Assembly (NCBI GenBank): GCA_913776615.1
Contig: CAJYPK010000019.1
Span: forward strand, 124,001-188,000
Source of the DNA: an uncultured Hymenobacter sp.
Lineage (GTDB): Bacteria; Bacteroidota; Bacteroidia; Cytophagales; Hymenobacteraceae
DNA length: 64,000 bases
Direction of reading: 5' to 3'
Shown: one piece after another, positions 15,949 to 23,951 of the stretch
Layout of the letters: each line of letters opens with the position of its first letter
Position numbering within the stretch: the stretch's first letter is position 1
Program-made: the position numbers and the translations under genes
Notes under the pieces: generated by a model
Database searches by the model: none
What the model was told of the DNA's origin: nothing
What the model saw: the letters and a program-made list of their open reading frames with translations, nothing else

Positions 15949-17391
15949 TTACACCCGCTCCGCCTGCTGCAAGGCCGCGCGCAGCGCGCCGAGCTTGTTG
16001 TGAACTTCTTGCAGCTCGCTGGCGGGCACCGACTTGGCGACCACGCCCGCGCCGGCCTGGTAGTACAGCGTATTGTCTTTGCTGAGGAAGGTGCGAATCA
16101 TGATGGCATGGTTGAAATCGCCACCGAAGTCCAGCGCCCCGATGCAGCCGCCGTAGAAGCCGCGCTGCGTGCTCTCGTACTCGTCGATGAGCTGCACGGC
16201 CCGGTACTTGGGCGCGCCCGAGAGCGTGCCGGCGGGGAAGGTTTCGCCCACCACATCGAGCGGCTCGGTGGCTGCGCCCAGCTGGCCCACTACTTTAGAA
16301 ACCAGGTGAATAACGTGCGAATAGTATTGAATTTCCTTGAAGCGCTCGACCTGCACCACGTCGCAGCGGCGGCTGAGGTCGTTGCGGGCCAGATCCACCA
16401 GCATTACGTGCTCGGCGGTTTCCTTGGGGTCATCGAGTAGCTGCTGGGCCAGGCGGGCGTCGGCCGCGTCGTCGCCGGTGCGGCGGAACGTGCCCGCGAT
16501 GGGATAAAGCACGGCCTGCCCCTTGTTGATGACAATCTGCGACTCGGGCGAGGAGCCGAAGAGCTTGTAGCTGCCGTAATCGAAAAAGAACAGGTAGGGC
16601 GACGGATTGAGCGAGCGCAGCGCCCGGTACACGTTGAACTCATCACCCTGAAAGCCTTGCTGAAAGCGCCGCGACAGCACAATCTGGAACACATCGCCGC
16701 GCTGGCAGTGGTGCTGCCCCAGGCGCACCAACTCCAAGAACTCGTCGTCGGTGGCGTTCGACGTTTCCGCGCCCGTGAGGCGGAACGGGTGCGTGGCGAA
16801 GTTGCGACTCTGAATGAGCGTTTCGATCTGGTCGAGGGTGTCGGGCGCGGGGGCCTCGCCTTCGGCTAGGTATTGGTGCTCAAATAGGTAGAGCTCGTCT
16901 TTGAAGTGGTTGATGGCGATGACGTAGCGAAATGCCTGGTACACGATGGCCGGCACCGTGCTGGCCCCGGGCTTGTCGCGCAGGGTCACGTCCTCGAAGT
17001 TTTGCACCGCCTCGTAGGCCATGTGCCCAAACAGCCCGTTGGTGATAAACGGCAGCCCCGACGGCGCGGCCGGTCGGAAGCTCTCCCGAAACTCGCGTAG
17101 GTAATGCAGCGCCTGGCGCGGGTCGGCCAGCGGGGCGGAGTGGGCCGGCTGGCCGGGGCGCTGGGTGGTGAGCTGGTTTTTATCGAGCTCGAAGCGGGCT
17201 ACCGGGCTGAAGCAGAGGTAGGAAAAGCTGTTGTTGTTGCCGTGGTAGTCGGAACTTTCGAGCAACAGCGTCCCTACGAACTGGTCGCGCAGGCGCAGGT
17301 AGAGGCTCACCGGCGTGAGGGTGTCGGCCAACAGGCGGCGGTGGCAACTGTGGACGAGCGTGGCGGGGGAAGTGGCAATAGCGGCCGGCAT
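15949..17391 (-). CDS. trpE: Anthranilate synthase component I
   Basis: The product has 480 residues, normal for TrpE, which makes anthranilate from chorismate with ammonia from TrpG. The N-terminal LLLESSDYHGNNNSFSYLCF is the region that binds feedback tryptophan through its Ser residues. The catalytic C-terminal half shows GDVFQIVLSRRF, YPIAGTFRRTG and LSGAPKYRAVQLIDEYE. It is the first structural gene of the operon. Upstream lie a leader peptide with two Trp codons and an intrinsic terminator 20 bases before the ATG, so its expression is predicted to be set by attenuation as well as by feedback. Confidence 0.97.
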   Translation of the reverse strand: MPAAIATSPATLVHSCHRRLLADTLTPVSLYLRLRDQFVGTLLLESSDYHGNNNSFSYLCFSPVARFELDKNQLTTQRPGQPAHSAPLADPRQALHYLREFRESFRPAAPSGLPFITNGLFGHMAYEAVQNFEDVTLRDKPGASTVPAIVYQAFRYVIAINHFKDELYLFEHQYLAEGEAPAPDTLDQIETLIQSRNFATHPFRLTGAETSNATDDEFLELVRLGQHHCQRGDVFQIVLSRRFQQGFQGDEFNVYRALRSLNPSPYLFFFDYGSYKLFGSSPESQIVINKGQAVLYPIAGTFRRTGDDAADARLAQQLLDDPKETAEHVMLVDLARNDLSRRCDVVQVERFKEIQYYSHVIHLVSKVVGQLGAATEPLDVVGETFPAGTLSGAPKYRAVQLIDEYESTQRGFYGGCIGALDFGGDFNHAIMIRTFLSKDNTLYYQAGAGVVAKSVPASELQEVHNKLGALRAALQQAERV

Positions 17392-17410
17392 GGTAGGAAA
17401 AGCGAAGACA

Positions 17411-17443
17411 ATAAAAAAGCCCGCTGCGGTGAGCAGCGGGCTT
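17411..17443 (-). terminator. trp attenuator terminator
   Basis: Perfect 11-base arms AAGCCCGCTGC (17417-17427) and GCAGCGGGCTT (17433-17443) enclose a 5-base loop. On the minus strand TTTTTT follows. It stands between trpL and trpE. The segment TGCTCA, made by the loop and first arm on the minus strand (17430-17435), can pair with TGAGCA over the trpL stop codon (17483-17488), giving a competing antiterminator. Confidence 0.88.
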
Positions 17444-17485
17444 GGGGAATCTCGAGGGGTTCAACCAACTTGTAATGCCTAATGC

Positions 17486-17545
17486 TCAGCCTTCGGGGAA
17501 GGTTGAGTGCCACCAGCTTTGCGAAACGGTTGCGTAGAAGGACAT
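17486..17545 (-). CDS. trpL: trp operon leader peptide
   Basis: A 19-residue frame begins with ATG at 17545 and reads MSFYATVSQSWWHSTFPEG, then TGA. The tandem Trp codons (TGG TGG) at residues 11-12 are the hallmark of a leader peptide that senses charged tRNA-Trp. The ATG lies 23 bases after a good -7 promoter element. The stop codon overlaps a segment (TGAGCA) able to pair with the terminator arm. A ribosome finishing the peptide would mask it and allow termination, while one stalled at the Trp codons would leave it free. The frame is too short for a length-based gene call, so the claim rests on its position, the Trp pair and the terminator. Confidence 0.85.
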   Translation of the reverse strand: MSFYATVSQSWWHSTFPEG

Positions 17546-17567
17546 GGTTGGGGTTGGTTTGCGGGGG

Positions 17568-17597
17568 CAAAGGAACAACGCTTTTGGGGAAAAGCAA
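17568..17597 (-). promoter_or_regulatory. Promoter of the trp operon
   Basis: On the minus strand TTG (17597-17595) is followed after 19 bases by TTCCTTTG (17575-17568). This is one base from the Bacteroidota TAnnTTTG -7 element at normal spacing from the -33 TTG. The leader ATG is 23 bases downstream of it. Confidence 0.6.
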
Positions 17598-17616
17598 ATT
17601 TTCTCGGGAAATTTTT

Positions 17617-17657
17617 ACCGCGGAGGGCGCGGAAGATTTTCGCGGACGACGCGGAGG
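17617..17657. repeat. Short GCGGAGG/GCGGA word repeats after cvfB
   Basis: Words such as CGCGGAGG, GCGCGGAAG and ACGCGGAGG repeat between the trp promoter and the stop codon of the CvfB-like gene. There is no obvious mirrored arm. Confidence 0.5.
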
Positions 17658-18494
17658 CTATTCGGGGCGGGCCAGGCGGGTTTCTTCGGGGGCTAGCTCG
17701 ACTAGGCCTTGCTTGTAGAGAGAGCCCAGGGCCTTTTTGAAGACTTTTTTGCTGATGCCGAGGCGGCGGTACACGTCGTCGGCCAGGCTTTTATCGCCGA
17801 GGGGCAGGCGGCCGTCGGGGCGTTGTTGCAGGGCGGCGAGCACGAGGTTGGCGGCGGTGGCTACCTCGTCGTAGCCAGCCTGGCCGAGGCGCACGTCGAG
17901 CTTGCCATCGGGCCGGATGTGGCGCAGGTGGGCCGGCAGCAGCTCACCGATGCGCAGCGGGCGAAATACCTCGTTGTGATAGAGTAAGCCCAGGTGCGTG
18001 CCGTTGACGATGACGGAGTAGCCGAGCGGCGTTTCCTCAGCTACGAGCACCTGCACTGCTTCGCCCACGGTGCCCGCGAAGGGCTCGGGGCTCAGGAAAT
18101 GCTGCCACTTGGCCGAGGCCACGAGGCGGTCGCTGGCGTCGTCGAGGTACACGTACACGAGCACCCGCTCGCCCACGCGCACGGCCTGGCGTTGGTTGCG
18201 GTGGGGGAGGAGCAAGTCTTTTTCGAGGCCCCAGTCGAGAAACGCGCCGGCCGGGCCGATGTCGCGCACGCTGAGCGCCGCGAAGCTATCGACTACGGCC
18301 AGCGGCTCTAAGGTAGTGGCAATGAGGCGGTCTTCGGAGTCGCGGTACACGAAAACGCGAATGACGTCGCCCACGTGCGCGCCCACCGGGCGGTACTTCT
18401 CGGGAAGTAGCAGGTCGCCGTCGTCGCTGGTAAGGTAGAGACCGATGCTGACCTCGCGGGCTATTTCGAGGTCGTTAAAATCGCCAAGGCGCAT
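17658..18494 (-). CDS. CvfB/YitL-like S1 RNA-binding protein
   Basis: The product has 278 residues, the size of CvfB. The first half contains S1-like OB-fold modules (MRLGDFNDLEIAREVSIGLY; LSVRDIGPAGAFLDWGLEKD; LLLPHRNQRQAVRVGERVLV). Another OB-like region follows (LGYSVIVNGTHLGLLYHNEV). The C-terminal 70 residues form a winged helix (DDVYRRLGISKKVFKKALGS). Family members bind RNA and affect virulence or stress traits in Firmicutes; the role in Bacteroidota is not established. It is a single gene just upstream of the trp promoter, on the same strand and apparently independent. Confidence 0.88.
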   Translation of the reverse strand: MRLGDFNDLEIAREVSIGLYLTSDDGDLLLPEKYRPVGAHVGDVIRVFVYRDSEDRLIATTLEPLAVVDSFAALSVRDIGPAGAFLDWGLEKDLLLPHRNQRQAVRVGERVLVYVYLDDASDRLVASAKWQHFLSPEPFAGTVGEAVQVLVAEETPLGYSVIVNGTHLGLLYHNEVFRPLRIGELLPAHLRHIRPDGKLDVRLGQAGYDEVATAANLVLAALQQRPDGRLPLGDKSLADDVYRRLGISKKVFKKALGSLYKQGLVELAPEETRLARPE

Positions 18495-18649
18495 AGAAGG
18501 GAAAGCGGCGAGCGCGGTAAAGGGAGAATACGAAGGTAGGACCGATAGCGCCAGGCGCGGCGGTACTGCGGCGGAGCACAGATTGGCGGGCCCAGATTAA
18601 AAAAGAGGTTTTAGCGGAAAAATAATATTAGCCGCCCACGAATAGGTTG

Positions 18650-18657
18650 TAATTTTG
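18650..18657 (+). promoter_or_regulatory. -7 promoter element upstream of TonB-type protein
   Basis: TAATTTTG matches TAnnTTTG exactly and lies 39 bases before the chosen ATG. A TTA about 20 bases upstream could serve as a weak -33 element. Confidence 0.45.
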
Positions 18658-18696
18658 TGGTCTATTTATTTGTCGCATACTGTTACGCTGGTATTT

Positions 18697-19176
18697 ATGA
18701 TAACACGATACGCTTACGGCATTTTAGCGATGGGGCTAGCACTGCCCGGGTTGGCAGCGGAGCATGGCAAAAGGCCCGAACTGAAGATGATAATCGCGGA
18801 TACCAGCCCGGAAGGTGGAAATAGGGTTGAGATAATGCCTAAAAGTCACTCAATTAGTGACGACTCCATCTTTGTCAATCCCGAAGTTCGGCCGCAGTTT
18901 GTGGGGGGCGAATCAGGCCTGAAAGCCTACATGACCAAGAACATGCGCTACCCGGAAAAGGCGCGGCAGCAGCGGGTGACGGGTAAGGTGTATATACGTT
19001 TTGTCCTAAGCGCGGAGGGGCGCGTAACCGATGCTTCCTTCGTGCGGGGGCCGGGCAGCGGCCTCAACGAAGAAGCGCTGCGGCTGGTGTGGATGATGCC
19101 CGCCTGGCAGCCCGGCTATCAGCACGGGCAGGCGGTGCGGGTAGTGTGCACCCTCCCGATTGAGTTTGAATTGTAA
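18697..19176 (+). CDS. TonB C-terminal domain protein (energy transducer type)
   Basis: The ATG at 18697 gives 159 residues with a signal sequence MITRYAYGILAMGLALPGLA. The C-terminal 85 residues are a TonB_C domain: FVGGESGLKAYMTKNMRYPE, ARQQRVTGKVYIRFVLSAEG, then FVRGPGSGLNEEALRLVWMM and a final beta strand VRVVCTLPIEFEL. Unlike a true TonB it has no long Pro-rich spacer, and its N-terminal hydrophobic stretch may be cleaved, so it may be a periplasmic relative and not a working energy transducer. It stands alone. Confidence 0.8.
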   Translation: MITRYAYGILAMGLALPGLAAEHGKRPELKMIIADTSPEGGNRVEIMPKSHSISDDSIFVNPEVRPQFVGGESGLKAYMTKNMRYPEKARQQRVTGKVYIRFVLSAEGRVTDASFVRGPGSGLNEEALRLVWMMPAWQPGYQHGQAVRVVCTLPIEFEL

Positions 19177-19195
19177 GCAGCAATAAGGCGCCGAT

Positions 19196-19245
19196 GCGGC
19201 GGAGAAGGCCACACCAAGCGTAGCTGACTGGTTTTCTCCGCCGCC
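19196..19245. terminator. Hairpin between convergent genes, likely terminator
   Basis: Arms GCGGCGGAGAA (19196-19206) and TTCTCCGCCGC (19235-19245) are perfect over 11 bases. A run of five T begins nine bases beyond on the plus strand, so termination of the 18697 gene is plausible but not ideal. Confidence 0.5.
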
Positions 19246-19258
19246 TGCAGCGTTTTTC

Positions 19259-21244
19259 CTACTGAAAGCCGTACTGCACCACGCTGGGCTGGCCGAAGCT
19301 GAAGTCGGAAAACCGGTACGAGTCGCGGTTGGTTTCGAAGAGGCGCACGCCGTTGGGATTGAGCTGCCCGCGGGGATAATACCCCAGCAGAATCTGGAAC
19401 GTGCGCAGCACCGTGAGCTCGTTGCGGAAGCGCAGGCCCAGGCCGAAGCCGGTGTAGGGCGCGTCGCCGCCGAAGGGCGAGCCGCCCCCAATGCGCTCGT
19501 TGACGATGGCCATGTCGGCAAAGGCCAGCACGGCTACCCGGAACCCCAGCAGCGAAAGCGGCGTGTACACGGTGCCCTCGTAATTGGCCAGCAGGCGACT
19601 GGTGGGCAGAATGCGCCCCGCCGATTGAAAGCCGCGCACGCCATCGGGGTTGGAGTTGATGCCGGTGAGCAGCAGCTCGGCTGGGTAGCGGTTGAAGCCC
19701 GCCGTAATGCGCGAGGTGAGCAAGTGGCGGCTCTGGTAGTTGCCCATGCGGTAGCGCCGCGTGAAGTACAGAAACTGCCCGCTGAGCAGGCCCTGCTCCC
19801 AGCCCCCATCCTGAATGCGCTGAAACGTGCCGAAGCTAAAGCTGCCGTAGAGGTAGCCCTGGCGCTCGGAGTAGCCCGCCGCTGCTACTTTGGCCTCGAT
19901 GTAGCGGCGGGGGCCGGCGGGGTTGGTTTCCCAGCCAGCGGTGAGGCTGAGCAGGGTGCCGGCCGGCACGTCTTCGGTACGGCCGAAGCCAAAGAGGTAT
20001 TTATCCTTGTAGTAGCGCCGCACCGAGTAGCCCACCGCGCCCAGCACGAGGGTGCGGGTGCGGTCGTCGGGGCTACCGTAGGGTAGCTCGGGCGTGGCGG
20101 TAGGGTTGGTTGCGTGTTCTTCGTGGGCGACGCTGCCCGCCACGATAAGCCGGCCAGGATTTTCGTAGCCCAGGTCGTAGGAGCGCAGCCGGAAGGCGCG
20201 GCCTACCCACAGGCTCTGGCTGGTGTAGGAGCGAATGCGGTAATTGGGCTCCTGACCCTCGGGCGGGGCCTCGTCGCGGGGCAGCACAATGCGCAGGTTG
20301 AAGGCATCGGCCGCGTAGGCCCCGGCCCAGCGGGCGCTGGGCGAGTAGAAGTCGCGCCGCACCGACAAGCCCCCGGAGTGCGATTCAAACTCGTTGAAAT
20401 AATGACCCTCGGCGTACACGAAGTTGCGGAATGGCACCCGGTACGTGCCCTCGTAGCCCCAGCTTTGCGACAAGTCGCGGCCCGTTTGGTAGCGGTTGTC
20501 GAGCCGGTGGCCCAGGCCCAGGAAGTTCTGGTCGCCCAGCGTGTAAATAGCCTGCCCCGGCCCGCCGCGCAGCTCGTAACCGGCCGTAAAGCTGAATACG
20601 TCGGTGGTATACACCACAATATCAACGCTGTCGCGGGTGGCCGTGGCTTCGTTCACGAGCACGCGGGCATCCAGGATTTCGTCGGTTTGGCGCAGCAGGC
20701 GCTCGCTTTCGGCCAGGGCCTGGGGCAGCAGCGGCCGGCCGGGCCGAAACAGCAGTACCTGCCGGATGCGCGAGCGGGCCGTGCGGATGTGGATGGCATT
20801 GCCCGCCTTTTCCAAGAAGGTGCGGGGCTGGCGCAGCGAGTCGTTGAGGCTGTAGCCGAAAGCGTCGAAGGGATGAATGGTGACGCGCCGCACAATCTTG
20901 AAATTGTGCGGATCAAACTGCCGGTTGAGCAAAACCGCGTCGAGGCCGTGGTCTTCCTCGCGGGGCCGGGTAAGGCGAAAAAACGCCTGCATGGCCTGCC
21001 CGGCAATGGTTTTGCGGCGCGTGTAGCGTTGCAGGCTCAGGCGCACCCGGTCCTCGTCGAAGCGCCGGCCCAGCGAGTCGACGGGCGGTGAGTCGGTCGA
21101 TTCGCTGGCCCGGAGCGAATCGGGCGGCACGGCCATGCGCGGCGTAAACTCGGCTTCCAGCGTCTGGGCCTGGGCGCAGGCCAGGGTGCCGGGCAGCAAC
21201 CAGCCCAGGAGCACTAATAGGCGACGACTAAAAATCCGACTCAT
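19259..21244 (-). CDS. Omp85-like (BamA/TamA family) outer-membrane protein
   Basis: The ATG at 21244 gives 661 residues with a signal peptide (MSRIFSRRLLVLLGWLLPGT, cleaved near LACAQA). Residues of about 115-230 include GNAIHIRTARSRIRQVLLF and RQTDEILDARVLVNEATATR, which resemble a POTRA-type periplasmic module. The remainder is a beta barrel with alternating aromatic strands, ending with a C-terminal Phe in FSFGQPSVVQYGFQ minus one residue. Such proteins insert or export substrates at the outer membrane. The single POTRA-like region suggests a specialised member and not the essential BamA. It is convergent with the TonB-type gene, and no partner gene is adjacent. Confidence 0.72.
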   Translation of the reverse strand: MSRIFSRRLLVLLGWLLPGTLACAQAQTLEAEFTPRMAVPPDSLRASESTDSPPVDSLGRRFDEDRVRLSLQRYTRRKTIAGQAMQAFFRLTRPREEDHGLDAVLLNRQFDPHNFKIVRRVTIHPFDAFGYSLNDSLRQPRTFLEKAGNAIHIRTARSRIRQVLLFRPGRPLLPQALAESERLLRQTDEILDARVLVNEATATRDSVDIVVYTTDVFSFTAGYELRGGPGQAIYTLGDQNFLGLGHRLDNRYQTGRDLSQSWGYEGTYRVPFRNFVYAEGHYFNEFESHSGGLSVRRDFYSPSARWAGAYAADAFNLRIVLPRDEAPPEGQEPNYRIRSYTSQSLWVGRAFRLRSYDLGYENPGRLIVAGSVAHEEHATNPTATPELPYGSPDDRTRTLVLGAVGYSVRRYYKDKYLFGFGRTEDVPAGTLLSLTAGWETNPAGPRRYIEAKVAAAGYSERQGYLYGSFSFGTFQRIQDGGWEQGLLSGQFLYFTRRYRMGNYQSRHLLTSRITAGFNRYPAELLLTGINSNPDGVRGFQSAGRILPTSRLLANYEGTVYTPLSLLGFRVAVLAFADMAIVNERIGGGSPFGGDAPYTGFGLGLRFRNELTVLRTFQILLGYYPRGQLNPNGVRLFETNRDSYRFSDFSFGQPSVVQYGFQ

Positions 21245-21371
21245 TGGGCACGGCAGCACTACGCGCAAGGTACGGAGCCGGGGCGTGGTTTGGAAGGATG
21301 CGGGGCGGCTGCGCGGCGGGATAAATCAGCCGGCAAGAAACTTTTTCTAAAAAAATTAGCTTATCAAAAGC

Positions 21372-21402
21372 TTGCCTGTTTCAACGGCTTGCCTTACTTT
21401 TA
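21372..21402 (+). promoter_or_regulatory. Promoter of the radical SAM gene
   Basis: TTG at 21372-21374 is followed after exactly 20 bases by TACTTTTA (21395-21402), one base from the Bacteroidota TAnnTTTG element. The ATG of the gene is 23 bases further. Confidence 0.65.
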
Positions 21403-21425
21403 TCCCCGCTAACCCCCTCGCTGCA

Positions 21426-22694
21426 ATGAACGAGCGCATTCAGGAAAAGCTAAGCATATTAGCCGACGCCGCCAAGTACGACGTGTCGTGCAGCAGCAGC
21501 GGTGCCAAGCGCAAAAACGAGCAGAAAGGTCTCGGCAATGCCGAAGGCATGGGCATCTGCCACAGCTTTACCGAGGATGGCCGCTGCGTGAGCCTGCTGA
21601 AGATCCTGCTCACCAACCACTGCATCTTCGACTGCGCCTACTGTGTGTCGCGGCGCTCCAACGACGTGAAGCGCGCCGCCTTCACGGTGGAGGAAGTAGT
21701 GGACCTCACCATTAACTTTTACCGCCGCAACTACATTGAGGGGCTGTTTTTGAGCAGTGGCATCTTTTCCTCGCCCGACTACACGATGGAGCGCCTGGTG
21801 CGCATCGTGAAGAAGCTGCGGACCGAGCATAATTTCAACGGCTACATCCACGTCAAGACCATCCCGGGCGCCTCGCCCGAGCTGATTCAGGAAGCCGGCT
21901 TGTATGCCGACCGCCTGAGCGTGAACATCGAGCTGCCCTCCGAGCTGGCCTTGCAAAACCTGGCCCCGGAGAAAAACTACCAGGAGATTCTGACCCCGAT
22001 GGGCCAGATTCGGGACGGAATTATTCAGAACAAGGAAGAAAAGGCGCTCTTTAAAAAGGTGCCGCAGTTTGCCACCGCCGGGCAAAGCACGCAGCTCATC
22101 GTGGGGGCCAGCCAGGAGAATGACTTGCAGATTATCAAGCTCTCCGACTCGCTCTACCAGGGCTACGGCCTCAAGCGCGTGTACTACTCGGGCTACGTGC
22201 CCGTAACCGACGACGCCCGCCTGCCGCAAGTGACCCAGCCGCCGCTCGTGCGCGAGCACCGGCTGTACCAGACCGACTGGCTCATGCGCTTCTACGGCTT
22301 CGAGGCCGACGAGATTCTCGACCCCGCGCACCCCTACCTCGACCTGGAGATTGACCCCAAGCTGGCCTGGGGGCTGCGCAACCGTCACCTTTTCCCGGTG
22401 GATGTCAACGTGGCCGACCGCGCCATGATCTTGCGCATCCCCGGGGTGGGGGCGCGCTCGGCCGAGCGCATCGTGCAGGCCCGGCGCTTCACCACGCTCA
22501 CGGCCGAGCACTTGCAGCAGTTCGGGGTGGTGATGAAGCGGGCCAAGCATTTTCTCACGGCGCGCGGCATGGCCCCGGCCCGGCTGGGCGAGCTAAGCGA
22601 GCAGCAGGTGCGCCGCCAGATTTTATTCGGGGGGAAAGCCACGCGCTCGGCCCTCGTGACGCAGCAGCTGGACTTATTTGCCCAAGTGAGTTAA
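21426..22694 (+). CDS. Radical SAM protein of a putative DNA modification/repair pair
   Basis: The ATG at 21426 gives 422 residues. The Fe-S cluster motif is CIFDCAYC (C-x3-C-x2-C) in LLKILLTNHCIFDCAYCVSR. The radical-SAM barrel follows (YIEGLFLSSGIFSSPDYTME; YIHVKTIPGASPELIQEAGL). The C-terminal part carries a helix-hairpin-helix DNA-binding motif (ILRIPGVGARSAERIVQARR). This architecture matches a conserved family usually found beside a DUF4130/UDG-like protein and thought to repair or modify DNA; the reaction is not known. The partner is present here at 23952, but two genes away. The frame upstream of 21426 is not conserved-looking. Confidence 0.88.
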   Translation: MNERIQEKLSILADAAKYDVSCSSSGAKRKNEQKGLGNAEGMGICHSFTEDGRCVSLLKILLTNHCIFDCAYCVSRRSNDVKRAAFTVEEVVDLTINFYRRNYIEGLFLSSGIFSSPDYTMERLVRIVKKLRTEHNFNGYIHVKTIPGASPELIQEAGLYADRLSVNIELPSELALQNLAPEKNYQEILTPMGQIRDGIIQNKEEKALFKKVPQFATAGQSTQLIVGASQENDLQIIKLSDSLYQGYGLKRVYYSGYVPVTDDARLPQVTQPPLVREHRLYQTDWLMRFYGFEADEILDPAHPYLDLEIDPKLAWGLRNRHLFPVDVNVADRAMILRIPGVGARSAERIVQARRFTTLTAEHLQQFGVVMKRAKHFLTARGMAPARLGELSEQQVRRQILFGGKATRSALVTQQLDLFAQVS

Positions 22695-22800
22695 GAAGTA
22701 GTTGACGAGTAGCTAGTTGAGGCGCGGGCCTGGTAACAGTCACCCGCGCCAGCCTACCCGGCGCAGGTGCGGCGGGCAATTAAACCGGTTCTTTTCACCC

Positions 22801-23016
22801 ATGAAAATCACCCATCGCGCACCCGCCGACGCGTCGGCCCCGCTCCCCACTGCCAAGCCCGCCCTGGGCCCGGCTACTACTGCCAATCCCGACAAAGCTC
22901 CGCGCCTTTCGTGCTGCTGCCGGATTTCTGAGCTGCTGCCGATGCTGCGCCAGCTGCACGACGAGGCCCGCGCCGCCCAGCAGGCCACCGCGCCCCAGCC
23001 CGGCGTGGCCGCCTAG
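22801..23016 (+). CDS. Small hypothetical protein with a CCC motif
   Basis: The ATG at 22801 opens a 71-residue frame: a Pro/Ala/Thr-rich first half, then RLSCCCRISELLPMLRQLHD, an amphipathic helix, and a disordered end. The three adjacent cysteines after a charged stretch could bind metal or an Fe-S cluster, but that is only a possibility. It sits between the radical SAM gene and the hydrolase on the same strand, 106 bases after the former. I recognise no family, and it may not be a real gene. Confidence 0.45.
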   Translation: MKITHRAPADASAPLPTAKPALGPATTANPDKAPRLSCCCRISELLPMLRQLHDEARAAQQATAPQPGVAA

Positions 23017-23064
23017 GCATAAGCCGGGCCATAACCCTGGGGCCGCTGCCGGGAGTATAGCCCT

Positions 23065-23922
23065 ATGGACTACCCCCTGACGCATCACCAAGTACCTACC
23101 AATGGCCTGCACCTGCACGTGGTGCAGTGCGGGCCGGCCGCGGGCCCGCTGGTGGTATTGCTGCACGGCTTTCCCGAATTTTGGGAGAGCTGGCGCGGGC
23201 AGATCGCGGCGCTGGCCGCCGCTGGCTACCGCGTATGGGTGCCCGATCAGCGCGGCTACAACCTGAGTGATAAGCCGCAGGGCATCGGAGCTTATGCCCT
23301 GCCCACGCTGGCGGCCGACGTGCTCGGGCTGCTCGATGCGGCGGGTAGCCAACGCGCCCACGTGGTGGGGCACGATTGGGGCGGCATCGTGGCGTGGTAC
23401 CTGGCCGCGCAGTACCCCGGGCGGGTGGCGAGCACCACCATCATCAACGTGCCGCACCCGGCGGTGGTCGCGCCTAATTTATGGCGCGTGCCCAGCCAGA
23501 TGCTGCGAAGCTGGTACATTGGCTTTATTCAGCTGCCAGGGCTGCCCGAGTGGCTGATTCGGCGCAAAAGCTGGCGCTTCAGCGAGCGGGCCTTGCTGGG
23601 CACGAGCCGTCGCGGTACATTTTCGGCCGCCGAGGTGGCGCGCTATAAAGCGGCCTGGGCGCAGCCGGGGGCCCTCACGGCTATGCTCAATTGGTACCGG
23701 GCGCTGCGGCTATCCACCGGTACGCGCTGGCGGCGCATCCCAGGGCCGGTGCAAATTATCTGGGGCCGGCAGGATGCGTTTCTGGCCGCTGAGCTGGCCG
23801 AATTCAGCTTGGCGCAGTGCGCAAACGCCCGGCTGCACTATTTTCCCGGGGCGACGCATTGGGTGCAGCTGGAGGAGGCCGCGGCAGTGAATGACTTGAT
23901 TTTGCAGTTTATTAATCAGTAG
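23065..23922 (+). CDS. Alpha/beta hydrolase, epoxide-hydrolase-like
   Basis: The product has 285 residues, a single alpha/beta-hydrolase domain. The oxyanion motif is LLHGFPEFWESWRGQIAAL, the nucleophile elbow is VVGHDWGGIVAWYLA with Asp as nucleophile, and the catalytic His lies in FPGATHWVQLEEAA. The HGFPE plus HDWGG pair is typical of soluble epoxide hydrolases and haloacetate or haloalkane dehalogenase relatives; the substrate cannot be told. It is embedded between the radical SAM gene and its expected DUF4130 partner, 29 bases before the latter, so the four genes probably share a transcript. Confidence 0.85.
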   Translation: MDYPLTHHQVPTNGLHLHVVQCGPAAGPLVVLLHGFPEFWESWRGQIAALAAAGYRVWVPDQRGYNLSDKPQGIGAYALPTLAADVLGLLDAAGSQRAHVVGHDWGGIVAWYLAAQYPGRVASTTIINVPHPAVVAPNLWRVPSQMLRSWYIGFIQLPGLPEWLIRRKSWRFSERALLGTSRRGTFSAAEVARYKAAWAQPGALTAMLNWYRALRLSTGTRWRRIPGPVQIIWGRQDAFLAAELAEFSLAQCANARLHYFPGATHWVQLEEAAAVNDLILQFINQ

Positions 23923-23951
23923 CCAGCGGCTACTACTCTCCTTAAATTCGC

